Positions 9,347 through 16,720 of a stretch of DNA of 64,000 bases are shown piece after piece. Source of the stretch: Spirosoma agri (lineage in GTDB: Bacteria > Bacteroidota > Bacteroidia > Cytophagales > Spirosomataceae). How positions within the stretch are numbered: position 1 is the stretch's first letter; the number at the start of each line of letters is the position of its first letter. The position numbers and the translations under genes were made by a program. Location: assembly GCF_010747415.1 (NCBI RefSeq), contig NZ_JAAGNZ010000001.1, forward strand, positions 620,001 through 684,000. The letters are read 5' to 3'. A model generated the notes under the pieces. The model was not told the origin of the DNA, ran no database searches, and was given only the letters and a program-made list of their open reading frames with translations.

Positions 9347-9712
9347 ATGATTAAATTTATGATCGGTGCTTTGCTGATAACGACCACTACGCTGGCCCAG
9401 ACTGCACCTCAGGCCGCCCAAACGGGTGCGGCCAAACCAGCCTCCGGCCTGACGACAAAGTCAAACGCAAAGGCGACACAGGCCGCATCGGCCTCAGCCT
9501 CGAAAGGTACATCGACTTCAGCTACCGCCCGACGCTCTACCAAACCTATACCGAAGCCGTCGCAGAGCGATAATCTGGAGAGCAAAGACAACGCCATTCC
9601 CAGTTACAAAAAGGAGAAGGATGCTGGTATCCACAAAACACAGCCAAAATATACGCCACGGCGAACATCGTCAGGTGCCCGACCCGATACAATGAACCAA
9701 CGGAAACAGTAA
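9347..9712 (+). CDS. Low-complexity secreted protein
   Basis: A 121-aa protein with a short signal (MIKFMIGALLITTTTLAQ). The mature chain is almost entirely Ala, Thr, Ser, Lys and Pro, ending in a Lys/Arg-rich tail (KYTPRRTSSGARPDTMNQRK). Both this and the preceding gene end with an arginine-rich stretch and a PDT/PDS motif, which suggests related or co-functioning products, but nothing indicates what they do. The stop codon lies inside the terminator stem shared with the next, convergent gene. Confidence 0.6.
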   Translation: MIKFMIGALLITTTTLAQTAPQAAQTGAAKPASGLTTKSNAKATQAASASASKGTSTSATARRSTKPIPKPSQSDNLESKDNAIPSYKKEKDAGIHKTQPKYTPRRTSSGARPDTMNQRKQ

Positions 9713-9763
9713 AACGATATGTCGGCCGTATGGCCCACCGGCTATACGGCCGACGTATCGTTT
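9712..9763. terminator. Bidirectional terminator overlapping two stop codons
   Basis: A 20-bp stem (9712-9731 with 9744-9763, one G:T pair) with a 12-nt loop is flanked by A and T runs. It begins at the last base of one gene and ends inside the stop codon of the convergent DUF748 gene. Confidence 0.75.
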
Positions 9764-11000
9764 ATTTCGACTTTTCTTTCTCCCGTTTGCGGGCTTCCCG
9801 CTTTTCTTTGCGCTCAGCCTTCCTTTCCGCGCGTTTTTCTTTCCGTTCGGCCTTGCGCTCCGCCCGTTTCGCTTTGTAATCTTCCTTTATGCTCTTGAGC
9901 GCGTCCTGCAACGTAATGTTATTGTCGAACTCGCCTTTGAAGGCTTCTATGTATGCATTGCGTAACACACCAAACAGCGTTGGCCAAATGGCTGTCTGTA
10001 CATCGTCAATCGTCCCATTGAGCGGAATTCGGGTAGCAACCTGGTCGTGCTTCTGATTCTTGAATACAGCCGTTCCGGCCTGCGCAATCAGTTCCGTGAA
10101 AAACTTCCCTACCGATCGCCCTTCGTGCTCGTTAAGCTTGAAGATCTTCATGTTTTTGGTCAGCGGCTTGAGGTAGCCATTGAGCTTACTGTTAAGCATG
10201 GCCATCTCACTGTAAACGCTCACGGTGCCTCGCTCGAAGTCGAGGTTAGCATACTCTTTGGCCAGTGGATTGAGCTTTAGCAGTTGTAAATCGCTGAACC
10301 GGAGATTGTAGTCAAAGTCGGGGACAACTTTCAGCAGATTCATGTTGGCGCTGAAGGTCATTGTACCGCCGTAGCCGGGTACGTTGCCGGTGGCCGTCAC
10401 GGGCGACGGAAGCTGATTTGCCTTGTCCTCTACGTTCCGAATGTTTCGAACTTCGCCCTGAAACTGTTTGAGTGCAAGATCGGCGCGGGGCTGCGTAACG
10501 AGACTGGTTAGATTGATGGTGCCGTTGATGATGGCGAACCGGTTAATGTTGATCGGCAGCAGTTTTTTAAGGTAGGCTGTCCAGTCAACCTCGACCCCGG
10601 TCTGGCTGCTGGCTTCACTGTCAGCGAAAGCAAAGTTCAGTTCAGGTTCGTAACACTCTACTTCACTGACGAGCTTACCCTTGAACAGCGACTTCCATTC
10701 AATGGACAGGTCCGTTTTGGGAATGAACAGAAACGGTTCTTTGATCTTGCCATTGATCTTGCGAACCCGCAACTCATCGATCTGATAAGCACCCCGAATA
10801 AGCTGAATGTCAATATCTTCGACGTGTCCCGTGTAGCCGTCCATGTCGGCCAGGGTCTTGTTAACGTACCGCAGCACAAAATAAGGCAGCAGCAATCGAG
10901 CGATAATCACCAGAACGACGAAGGCGATTAGAATCTTGGTTGTGCGGTTCAAAACGGGTGTAGTTGGTGTAACGTCTTGATAAACCTGCGATTGGGGCAA
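9762..11000 (-). CDS. DUF748 / AsmA-like envelope protein
   Basis: A 412-aa protein with one N-terminal transmembrane helix (about residues 22-46, ILIAFVVLVIIARLLLPYFVL) and a long periplasmic beta-rich part. It has DUF748 features: KTLADMDGYTGHVEDIDI at the start, DLSIEWKSLFKGKLVSEVE, and NINRFAIINGTINLTSL near residue 155. Related AsmA-like proteins span the envelope and are tied to lipid or outer-membrane homeostasis. The last 40 residues are an almost pure Lys/Arg/Glu/Ala helix built on repeated AERK units. That highly charged tail is unusual and may bind nucleic acid or acidic lipid, which is speculation. Confidence 0.8.
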   Translation of the reverse strand: MPQSQVYQDVTPTTPVLNRTTKILIAFVVLVIIARLLLPYFVLRYVNKTLADMDGYTGHVEDIDIQLIRGAYQIDELRVRKINGKIKEPFLFIPKTDLSIEWKSLFKGKLVSEVECYEPELNFAFADSEASSQTGVEVDWTAYLKKLLPININRFAIINGTINLTSLVTQPRADLALKQFQGEVRNIRNVEDKANQLPSPVTATGNVPGYGGTMTFSANMNLLKVVPDFDYNLRFSDLQLLKLNPLAKEYANLDFERGTVSVYSEMAMLNSKLNGYLKPLTKNMKIFKLNEHEGRSVGKFFTELIAQAGTAVFKNQKHDQVATRIPLNGTIDDVQTAIWPTLFGVLRNAYIEAFKGEFDNNITLQDALKSIKEDYKAKRAERKAERKEKRAERKAERKEKREARKREKEKSK

Positions 11001-11150
11001 TTAGTTAAGGATGCGAATAGAGTAACGGATACTGATTAGCCAACGGGGTACTTGATTGACAGGGTGATCGTCGAGGTATTTTGCTACCGTCATACAACCA
11101 CTACCTGTCCAATTAGATACCCCGTTCGCTGTTTTCAGTTCTTCGTTATA

Positions 11151-11924
11151 CTAGTTATTCGGAGAGAATTTTCGACCATTCAGTGTCGTGTACTTGAAGT
11201 CGGTCGATCCGTTGAAACGGGCGTCGTCGAAGTTAGTGTTACGGGGCAGTTTCGTGTATTTGAAGTCGGCAGTGCTGGTGAACCGAGCTCGTTTGAAATC
11301 AGCACTTTCATCGAACTTCGTGTACTTGAAATCGGCGTACCGCTCGAAAGTTACTTGCTGAAAAGCCGACGATTCATTGAACGCAGCATATTTGAAGTCA
11401 GCATAATCACCAAACGTTGAGCCGCTGAAATCAGCTACACTGTTGAATTTAGCGTATTTGAACAGGGCTATCTCCCGGAAGGTGTTGTCCGTAAAAATGG
11501 CACGTTGCTGAAAATGAGAATACTTGAAGGTCGCATCATCGGTAAAAGTGCAGCTCTCAATTGTTATCGCTTCGGTGAAGTCGGTGTTGTAAACTGTGTT
11601 AGTTACGTTCAGGATTTTTCTGTCCTGATCGTCCGTATGATAAGCCAGGAATTTCCCTTTGAACGTACAATTCTTGAAGGTAATCGGTGCTTCGACAACG
11701 CTCAGGTATTCCCGCGATTCACCTCTCCAGCTACCCTCGCGTACTTCTCTCCGATTGGCCAGATTCGTCAGATCGAGATCGCCGGTAATGGTTACGTTCT
11801 GGTATGAAACGGCTTCTTTACGGTTGATTTTGGCAAGGATAGTCTTGGCATCGACGGTCGATTGAGCCAACGCAGGAACCAGTGCAACGAGGGCGAGCAG
11901 GAGTGAGGTAAGTAGTGTTTTCAT
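11151..11924 (-). CDS. Secreted pentapeptide-repeat protein
   Basis: I take Met at 11922-11924 as the start because a Sec signal follows at once (MKTLLTSLLLALVALVPALA); a longer frame reaches 11981. The mature 257-aa protein has an opening domain (STVDAKTILAKINRKEAVSY). From about residue 100 comes a run with Phe at every fifth position, largely in ten-residue units ADFKYxxFxx (ADFKYAAFNE, ADFKYTKFDE, ADFKRARFTS). This is the periodicity of pentapeptide repeats with Phe as the inward residue, predicting a right-handed quadrilateral beta-helix. Phe instead of the commoner Leu and secretion to the periplasm are the odd points. Function unknown. Confidence 0.82.
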   Translation of the reverse strand: MKTLLTSLLLALVALVPALAQSTVDAKTILAKINRKEAVSYQNVTITGDLDLTNLANRREVREGSWRGESREYLSVVEAPITFKNCTFKGKFLAYHTDDQDRKILNVTNTVYNTDFTEAITIESCTFTDDATFKYSHFQQRAIFTDNTFREIALFKYAKFNSVADFSGSTFGDYADFKYAAFNESSAFQQVTFERYADFKYTKFDESADFKRARFTSTADFKYTKLPRNTNFDDARFNGSTDFKYTTLNGRKFSPNN

Positions 11925-12110
11925 AATCCGGATGCTTTGCTTGTTTAAGCAAAGATGCAACGGGTTGACGAAAGGTTGCATCAGCCGGTAAACTACGTCG
12001 CACTGAGCAAGATTAGTAACGCGATGGTTGCAAAAGCAAAAACCGGCAACTTCGTTCGAGGCTGACGGTTTTTGGGTATTAGTCTACGGTTTTCCGCCGT
12101 AATCGGTAGC

Positions 12111-12458
12111 CTAATCAAGCCACATAACGCGCTCGTAAGCAATTTCGTAATCCATTTCTTCGAGCGGAGTCAGGCCAGCGTAATGGCCCGTTTCGTCGGT
12201 CTGAACGGCGTTCCAGCAACCCGATGCATCGCGCAGCAGGAGCCGATAGCCATAGAGCGGATGCAGCGTGTCACCATCGATGCGGTGGTCCCAGCCGGTT
12301 TGCAACTCGATCGCAAACGCAATTCGGTCCATAACGTCGCTCATCTGACCCGCCAGGCTGTCTGTACTATCCAGTTCTTCGATCCACAGCACTAATCCAT
12401 CGGTGCCCCAGTCGAAATTGAGCGGGGTAGGGGTCAGCGTGATAATGGAAGCGTTCAT
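12111..12458 (-). CDS. Hypothetical protein in the nuclease cassette
   Basis: A 115-aa acidic soluble protein with no signal peptide or membrane segment. It has a strongly patterned sequence (NFDWGTDGLVLWIEELDSTD, GYRLLLRDASGCWNA, then LEEMDYEIAYERVMWLD), so it is probably a real small folded domain. It lies 84 bp downstream of the RecE-like nuclease on the same strand, so it is likely to be co-transcribed with the two upstream genes. I do not recognise the family. Confidence 0.55.
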   Translation of the reverse strand: MNASIITLTPTPLNFDWGTDGLVLWIEELDSTDSLAGQMSDVMDRIAFAIELQTGWDHRIDGDTLHPLYGYRLLLRDASGCWNAVQTDETGHYAGLTPLEEMDYEIAYERVMWLD

Positions 12459-12542
12459 AAGGGTTTGTGGTTTGTGATCTGTTGTTTCTGCGTTTATCCC
12501 TTAACGAATCAGCAACGGATAGGCGCAAAAACGACAAATGAA

Positions 12543-13352
12543 TTAGGCAGTCATACTCCAGGCCGGGCTGGAAATCACCGTTCGTTCCTGTTCTTCCTGC
12601 CACTTACGAAGCCAGAAGCGGTATTTTTTTCGACCATAGTCGATAAAGCCGGGAATTGACGTGGCATCGACGGCAAAGAGCCGGTGCGGACGCTGCTTCA
12701 TAACGCCGATGAACACGAACCGGAACTGACGGGTCGATTCCCACTCGGCCAGTCCGCCATCGCGGGCGTCGGCATTACGCAGGCTATCGATGTAAAACGC
12801 AGCCTGACGGTCGTAGTCATAGGTGTAGCACGATTCCAGAAACTGAGCCTGTGTGCGGGCTGACGTCGTTTTTACGTCGATAATCAGCGCATTTCGGCGT
12901 TTGGGACTGGTATATACCATGTCCAGCCGTGCTTTGCAGGCAATCCCGGTCGTTGGTTCCGTGAAAAGGACCACACGCTCCCGTTCCGACAGGCGTAGGT
13001 AGCGCCGGCAGAACGTATCCTGTTTGATCGTCCGCATCAGCGCCGTCAACTGCTCGGTTTGAGCGGGGGCCAACAGATCGTGACCGGATTGCTGCGATGG
13101 GCCGACCATATCCGGCAGAAACTGCTCAAAAACAGTACCGATCGTTTCGGGTTCGAGCAGGTGCTGGTGAAAGGCCCGGCCAAACACTTTCGTCTTTTCG
13201 GGAATAAAGCGCGCTGACGGAACCGACCAGTACCCCAGCTGTTCTTCTTTTAAGCGCGTCAAATCTGAGTTCGACACGCGGGGCAGTGCGCGGTAATCAT
13301 CGCCGGGACGAAGCATCGGCTGCGGTAGGGAGATCAACGGTTGAGAAATCAT
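12543..13352 (-). CDS. RecE-like PD-(D/E)XK exonuclease
   Basis: A 269-aa protein with the layout of the PDDEXK-like domain of exodeoxyribonuclease VIII (DUF3799, PF12684). An N-terminal SNSDLTRL segment is followed by FGRAFHQHLLEP (the GxxxH region, His62), KARLDMV with Asp144, IIDVKTT with Asp159 and Lys161, and DRQAAFYID (a QxxxY motif, residues 183-187). These are the metal-binding residues of RecB-like nucleases. Such enzymes degrade one strand of linear double-stranded DNA and usually work with a RecT-type annealing protein in phages. No RecT is visible here. The next gene upstream (13447-14115) takes the partner position. Confidence 0.85.
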   Translation of the reverse strand: MISQPLISLPQPMLRPGDDYRALPRVSNSDLTRLKEEQLGYWSVPSARFIPEKTKVFGRAFHQHLLEPETIGTVFEQFLPDMVGPSQQSGHDLLAPAQTEQLTALMRTIKQDTFCRRYLRLSERERVVLFTEPTTGIACKARLDMVYTSPKRRNALIIDVKTTSARTQAQFLESCYTYDYDRQAAFYIDSLRNADARDGGLAEWESTRQFRFVFIGVMKQRPHRLFAVDATSIPGFIDYGRKKYRFWLRKWQEEQERTVISSPAWSMTA

Positions 13353-13446
13353 GTAGACTGGTTGATGGGTGTCAATGAGTGTACAGGTAACGCTGGCAAA
13401 GGGGGGCTCCCCATCGGCCAGCGTTACTCAGTCGCTTAGCTGCGGC

Positions 13447-14115
13447 TTAAACCTGTCCAGCCGATAATAGCGGAACGTCGTCGGCTTCTTCGGCAAGATT
13501 GGCGAACGGATTGTAGTAGTTCATGGCCGTCTTAATATTGGCAATGTCAGTGAGCGTTTCCTGGCGGAAAATCTTTTGGTTCTGAGCAAATTGCTTCAAC
13601 TCGGCTGTTTTCTCGACATCGCCCATCTTGTACGAGAAGGTAGAAATGTAGTAGACGCCTTTGGGCTGAATCTTGTTGTTTTCCTTCTTCTCGGCAACGG
13701 CTGTGATGACCACATCGGCCAGCGTCAGGTCGTCGTAATAGAGTGGTTCGATGAGCCGGAAAATATTATCGACCGAATACCCGTGGAAAAGAATAGCCGA
13801 TACACAGTTTTTGTCGTCGATGAAAAAGAGTTCAGCCCAGTTTTTGGTGCCCATGTTCAGGATATTGTCGGTAAATATCCGCCAGGCTACGGGTTGAAAC
13901 GTGAGCGTGCGCCCTATCTTTTCCGCGCCGTTAATGTTGAACACACCCTCTTTCGCGTCGAATCGGTACTGGCGTGGATGCCCTTCCAGATACTTATACC
14001 GCCGGGTGGTTCCACTAGTCACGACATCATTTGCAAGATCTTCCATCTTTTGATGCGGTTTCAGGGCACCATCGCTTTGATTTGTCTCGATTTGGCTTTT
14101 GTTTTGTGTGTTCAT
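13447..14115 (-). CDS. Unknown partner protein of the RecE-like nuclease
   Basis: I place the start at the ATG 14113-14115 (MNTQNKSQIETNQ), giving 222 aa. The open frame continues upstream to 14298, but that part overlaps the operator region and looks non-coding. The N-terminus is polar and probably disordered. The centre is beta-rich with many aromatics (RRYKYLEGHPRQYRFDA, FNINGAEKIGRTLTFQPVAW, KGVYYISTFSYKMGD), and the acidic tail ends FANLAEEADDVPLLSAGQV. An acidic tail after a beta domain is reminiscent of single-strand DNA-binding proteins, but no family is recognised. It is the first gene of the cassette and lies 94 bp before the nuclease. Confidence 0.6.
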   Translation of the reverse strand: MNTQNKSQIETNQSDGALKPHQKMEDLANDVVTSGTTRRYKYLEGHPRQYRFDAKEGVFNINGAEKIGRTLTFQPVAWRIFTDNILNMGTKNWAELFFIDDKNCVSAILFHGYSVDNIFRLIEPLYYDDLTLADVVITAVAEKKENNKIQPKGVYYISTFSYKMGDVEKTAELKQFAQNQKIFRQETLTDIANIKTAMNYYNPFANLAEEADDVPLLSAGQV

Positions 14116-14200
14116 TAGTATTTGTTGTTTACTGTTCAAGCAGGGGGCCCATTTTGCGGTCCCTTTTGCCTTTTTAAGGAGGTCGTTTACTGACTTAAAG

Positions 14201-14218
14201 TTACACAGTTTTGCGTAA
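14201..14218. promoter_or_regulatory. Operator-like inverted repeat, copy 1
   Basis: TTACACAGTTTTGCGTAA is an 18-bp near-palindrome (TTACAC, six bases, GCGTAA). It matches a second site at 14338-14355 in 15 of 18 positions, with the same spacing. It lies just upstream of the nuclease operon. Confidence 0.6.
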
Positions 14219-14300
14219 AAAGCAAACCCGTTCGGCAAGTATTTTAGATGAAATATAGTTACCCGAATTAAGCCATTCAGGGCGGTTTTTAGCTCCATTC

Positions 14301-14320
14301 AGACGTGTATTTACACGTCT
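14301..14320. promoter_or_regulatory. 20-bp palindrome in the divergent promoter region
   Basis: AGACGTGTA and its exact complement TACACGTCT are separated by TT. It lies between the two 18-bp operator-like sites. It could be another binding site, containing the same GTGTA/TACAC half-sites with closer spacing, or a small terminator. Confidence 0.5.
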
Positions 14321-14337
14321 GCCGTTTCGATTGGTTT

Positions 14338-14355
14338 TTACATAGCTTTGTGTAA
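14338..14355. promoter_or_regulatory. Operator-like inverted repeat, copy 2
   Basis: TTACATAGCTTTGTGTAA has half-sites TTACAY and GTGTAA spaced by six bases, as in copy 1. It ends 15 bases before the ATG of the XRE-type regulator, where a repressor would block its own transcription. Confidence 0.65.
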
Positions 14356-14370
14356 AGTCTGCCCTTATCT

Positions 14371-14736
14371 ATGACGATTCATCTCCGTTTACAGCAACTG
14401 ATCGATGCGCTGGACATCAGCGTTCTTGAGTTTGCCCGGCAGTTGGGTGAGCATCGGGGCGAAAAAGTTTATCATATTTTACACGGTCGGCTGAAACCAC
14501 GGTACGATACGCTCGAAAAAATTCTGGTAGCCTATCCAAATGTCAATGGCGACTGGTTGCTACGGGGCGACGGGATGATGTTCAAGACCATGAATTCACC
14601 GTCGGCGGCCATTACAACTGAGGAGCGCCTGCGGAATGTCGAGTTTTTGCTTTTTCAACTCAATGAACGCATGGCGCTGTTGCAACAAACGAATGATCAG
14701 CTCATGGCCGAAGTTATGGCGTTGAAAAAAGGATGA
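14371..14736 (+). CDS. XRE-type HTH transcriptional regulator
   Basis: A 121-aa protein. The N-terminal 65 residues form a lambda-repressor-like helix-turn-helix domain (LQQLIDALDISVLEFARQLG, VYHILHGRLKPRYDTLEKIL, NGDWLLRGDGMMF). The WLLRGDGxM ending is typical of phage-type repressors in Bacteroidota. The C-terminal 40 residues are a predicted coiled coil (RLRNVEFLLFQLNERMALLQ), suitable for dimerisation, and there is no LexA-like peptidase domain. It is divergent from the RecE-like cassette, with two matching 18-bp operators between them, so it very likely represses that cassette and itself. Confidence 0.85.
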   Translation: MTIHLRLQQLIDALDISVLEFARQLGEHRGEKVYHILHGRLKPRYDTLEKILVAYPNVNGDWLLRGDGMMFKTMNSPSAAITTEERLRNVEFLLFQLNERMALLQQTNDQLMAEVMALKKG

Positions 14737-14854
14737 GCGCCGAATGATTAATCAGACCGTGAGTCATTCCATGTTTTTTGCGCATGCTTTGGCTGCGCTA
14801 CGGCAAACAACGTACGGCTCTTTTGGGTTATAAGTTGAAAAAACACGTAACCTT

Positions 14855-15331
14855 ATGGCAACGACATCACCATTCGATCCAGATAAAGTTGATCCTGAGT
14901 TCTATTCGGGTGACCCTAACCAGCACGGCGACTCTGATTACGGTCGCGAATCGGAAGGCGTTGGCACCAATGCTTATAAAGATTCGACATCAGGCATGGA
15001 TATGGATTCAGAAAACATGCAGGATACGCACGACACTCGTGAAGCCAACCACGGTGTAGGTCGTGTAGGTGAACCGAAAGGTGTAAGTTTTGGCACCGAC
15101 CAGGGCTGGGACGTTGAACCTGACTCAGTCAATGACTCGGGCCAGCCCAAAGGCAAAATGATGAGCGACGAAGCGGCTAAAAAATTGAGCGAGGTCGCTG
15201 AAAACCCATCCGATGACGCGCTGTTTCACCGGTCCGATGCCACCTATCTCGAAGATGGTGACAACCCAAATGAAGGCTATGATCCGCATAACGTTGGTTA
15301 TGACGGAAAAGATAAAGAAACGTCGCAGTAA
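14855..15331 (+). CDS. Acidic, intrinsically disordered cytoplasmic protein
   Basis: A 158-aa protein that is rich in Asp, Glu, Gly, Ser and Asn and has almost no hydrophobic residues apart from one short segment (MMSDEAAKKLSEVAENPS). There is no signal peptide. Composition resembles hydrophilins, proteins that stay soluble under desiccation or salt stress, but no signature of a named family is present. It is followed by a good intrinsic terminator and appears to be transcribed alone. Confidence 0.65.
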   Translation: MATTSPFDPDKVDPEFYSGDPNQHGDSDYGRESEGVGTNAYKDSTSGMDMDSENMQDTHDTREANHGVGRVGEPKGVSFGTDQGWDVEPDSVNDSGQPKGKMMSDEAAKKLSEVAENPSDDALFHRSDATYLEDGDNPNEGYDPHNVGYDGKDKETSQ

Positions 15332-15355
15332 AGCGCGCCATACGAGTAATTTGCT

Positions 15356-15390
15356 AAAAGAGCGACCGGTGAGTAACCGGTCGCTCTTTT
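15356..15390 (+). terminator. Intrinsic terminator
   Basis: A perfect 15-bp stem (AAAAGAGCGACCGGT at 15356-15370 with 15376-15390), a 5-nt loop and a closing T-run lie 25 bases after the stop of the acidic protein gene. Confidence 0.85.
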
Positions 15391-15520
15391 TATTGGTAGC
15401 CACATAGGGTAGTGTACTGATAGGAACTGGATTCTTTTGTAAACTTGCTCTTTATTTAGTCGAGTCCATAAGGTTCGGGGAATTGCCGCAGCAACCAAGT
15501 AGGGAAGGAACACCTGTCAA

Positions 15521-16603
15521 TTGATGCGTGTTTTTTTGCTGGTAGACCTGCCCGCTGGACATACTATCAATCATTCAGTCGTCGGACAGCTCGTCCGCCC
15601 CATAGTCTTGCTTATCGAAACCCGTGCCTACGCCCGGGCGGGCCTTCTTGGCAACCCGTCTGATGGCTTTTTTGGTAAAACGATCGCCATTACCGTCCGT
15701 AACTTTGGCGCGTCGGTAACGCTCTACCCATCGCCGGAACTGAACATCGAACCACAAGCTCAGGATACGAACGTATTCCGGAGTCTGCACCATCTGCGTG
15801 ACGCTGTCAGTACGCTGGGCTATCACGGCGGTGTGCCCCTGTTGAAAGCGGCCATCAAAAAATTCGCGGAATACTGCGAAAACGAGCATATCCGGTTACC
15901 CAACCAGAATTTTTCGATTCGCTACAACACCTCTATTCCCCGGCAGGTGGGCCTTTCCGGGTCCAGCGCCATCATCGTGGCTACCTTTCGGGCGTTGATG
16001 CAATTCTACAACGTGGAGATTCCGTTGCCGATTCTCCCGAATCTGGTTCTTGCCACCGAGGCCGACGAGTTGGGCATCACGGCGGGTTTACAGGACCGGG
16101 TCATCCAGTGCTACGAAGGCTGTGTGTACATGGATTTTGATCGGGAAACGATGGAGCGCCAGGGGTATGGTCAGTACGAACCGATCGATCCGCGCCAGCT
16201 GCCCAAGTTGTACATTGCCTACAATACCGACCTCGGCAAGCAGTCGGGGCGGGTGCATAACGATGTTCGGTCGCGGTGGTTGAAGGGCGAACCGCTCGTG
16301 CTGGAAACGATGCGTTCGATTGCCGATGTAGCCCGCCAGGGCCGGGAAGCGCTCGCTCAACACGATACAAATGCCCTGAGTGAACTGGTAAACCGCAACT
16401 TCGATCTACGCACGCAGATTTATGCCATCAGCGACAGCAACCGAAGCCTGATCGAGACGGCGCGTGCCTGTGGTGCTTCGGCGTCATTTACGGGTTCTGG
16501 CGGTTCCATTATCGGTCTTTACCGCGACGACGCCATGCTCAATCGACTCTTCGTCGAACTCCGGAAAGTAAATGCCCGCGTTATAAAACCTTATGTCGTT
16601 TAA
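15521..16603 (+). CDS. GHMP-family sugar kinase, glucuronokinase-like
   Basis: Phosphorylates a small molecule, probably a sugar or sugar acid at C1, using ATP. GHMP motifs are visible: the substrate-side motif RAYARAGLLGNPSDGFFGKT, the ATP-binding motif 2 IPRQVGLSGSSAIIVAT, and motif 3 near the C-terminus (ACGASASFTGSGGSIIG). The pattern is closest to glucuronokinase/arabinokinase-like members. The first 29 residues (MMRVFLLVDLPAG...) do not look like the family; homologues would begin near IETRAYARAG, so a TTG at 15608 may be the true start. The next gene is galU, which would use a sugar-1-phosphate, so the two may act in sequence. Confidence 0.8.
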   Translation: MMRVFLLVDLPAGHTINHSVVGQLVRPIVLLIETRAYARAGLLGNPSDGFFGKTIAITVRNFGASVTLYPSPELNIEPQAQDTNVFRSLHHLRDAVSTLGYHGGVPLLKAAIKKFAEYCENEHIRLPNQNFSIRYNTSIPRQVGLSGSSAIIVATFRALMQFYNVEIPLPILPNLVLATEADELGITAGLQDRVIQCYEGCVYMDFDRETMERQGYGQYEPIDPRQLPKLYIAYNTDLGKQSGRVHNDVRSRWLKGEPLVLETMRSIADVARQGREALAQHDTNALSELVNRNFDLRTQIYAISDSNRSLIETARACGASASFTGSGGSIIGLYRDDAMLNRLFVELRKVNARVIKPYVV

Positions 16604-16615
16604 CCGCTAAATGTA

Positions 16616-16660
16616 GTAGAGACCGGTCCGCCGGTGCGGCGATCCCTTGCGTCTTTCTAC
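16616..16660. repeat. Intergenic hairpin repeat with GTAGAGAC ends, copy 1
   Basis: It begins GTAGAGACCGGTCCG, identical over 15 bases to the copy at 49532, and ends GCGTCTTTCTAC, close to the end of the copy at 18410-18506. An inner CCGC/GCGG pair supports a hairpin. It lies in the leader of galU. Confidence 0.5.
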
Positions 16661-16720
16661 CCGGATGGTAATCCACTACCTACAGGAGATGCAACGGATT
16701 GCGTCTTGACAAAACTAAAC

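Noticed and set aside
13576..14118. A 180-codon plus-strand frame opposite the unknown partner gene
   Set aside because: Antisense to a gene that belongs to a consistent minus-strand cassette; no family pattern.
14116..14298. N-terminal extension of the 13447 gene to 14298
   Set aside because: The extension runs through a near-palindromic operator site and its translation is not like the rest; the ATG at 14113-14115 gives a natural start.
12543..14736. Full prophage
   Set aside because: No integrase, terminase, capsid, tail or lysis gene and no att-like direct repeats were seen around the nuclease cassette.
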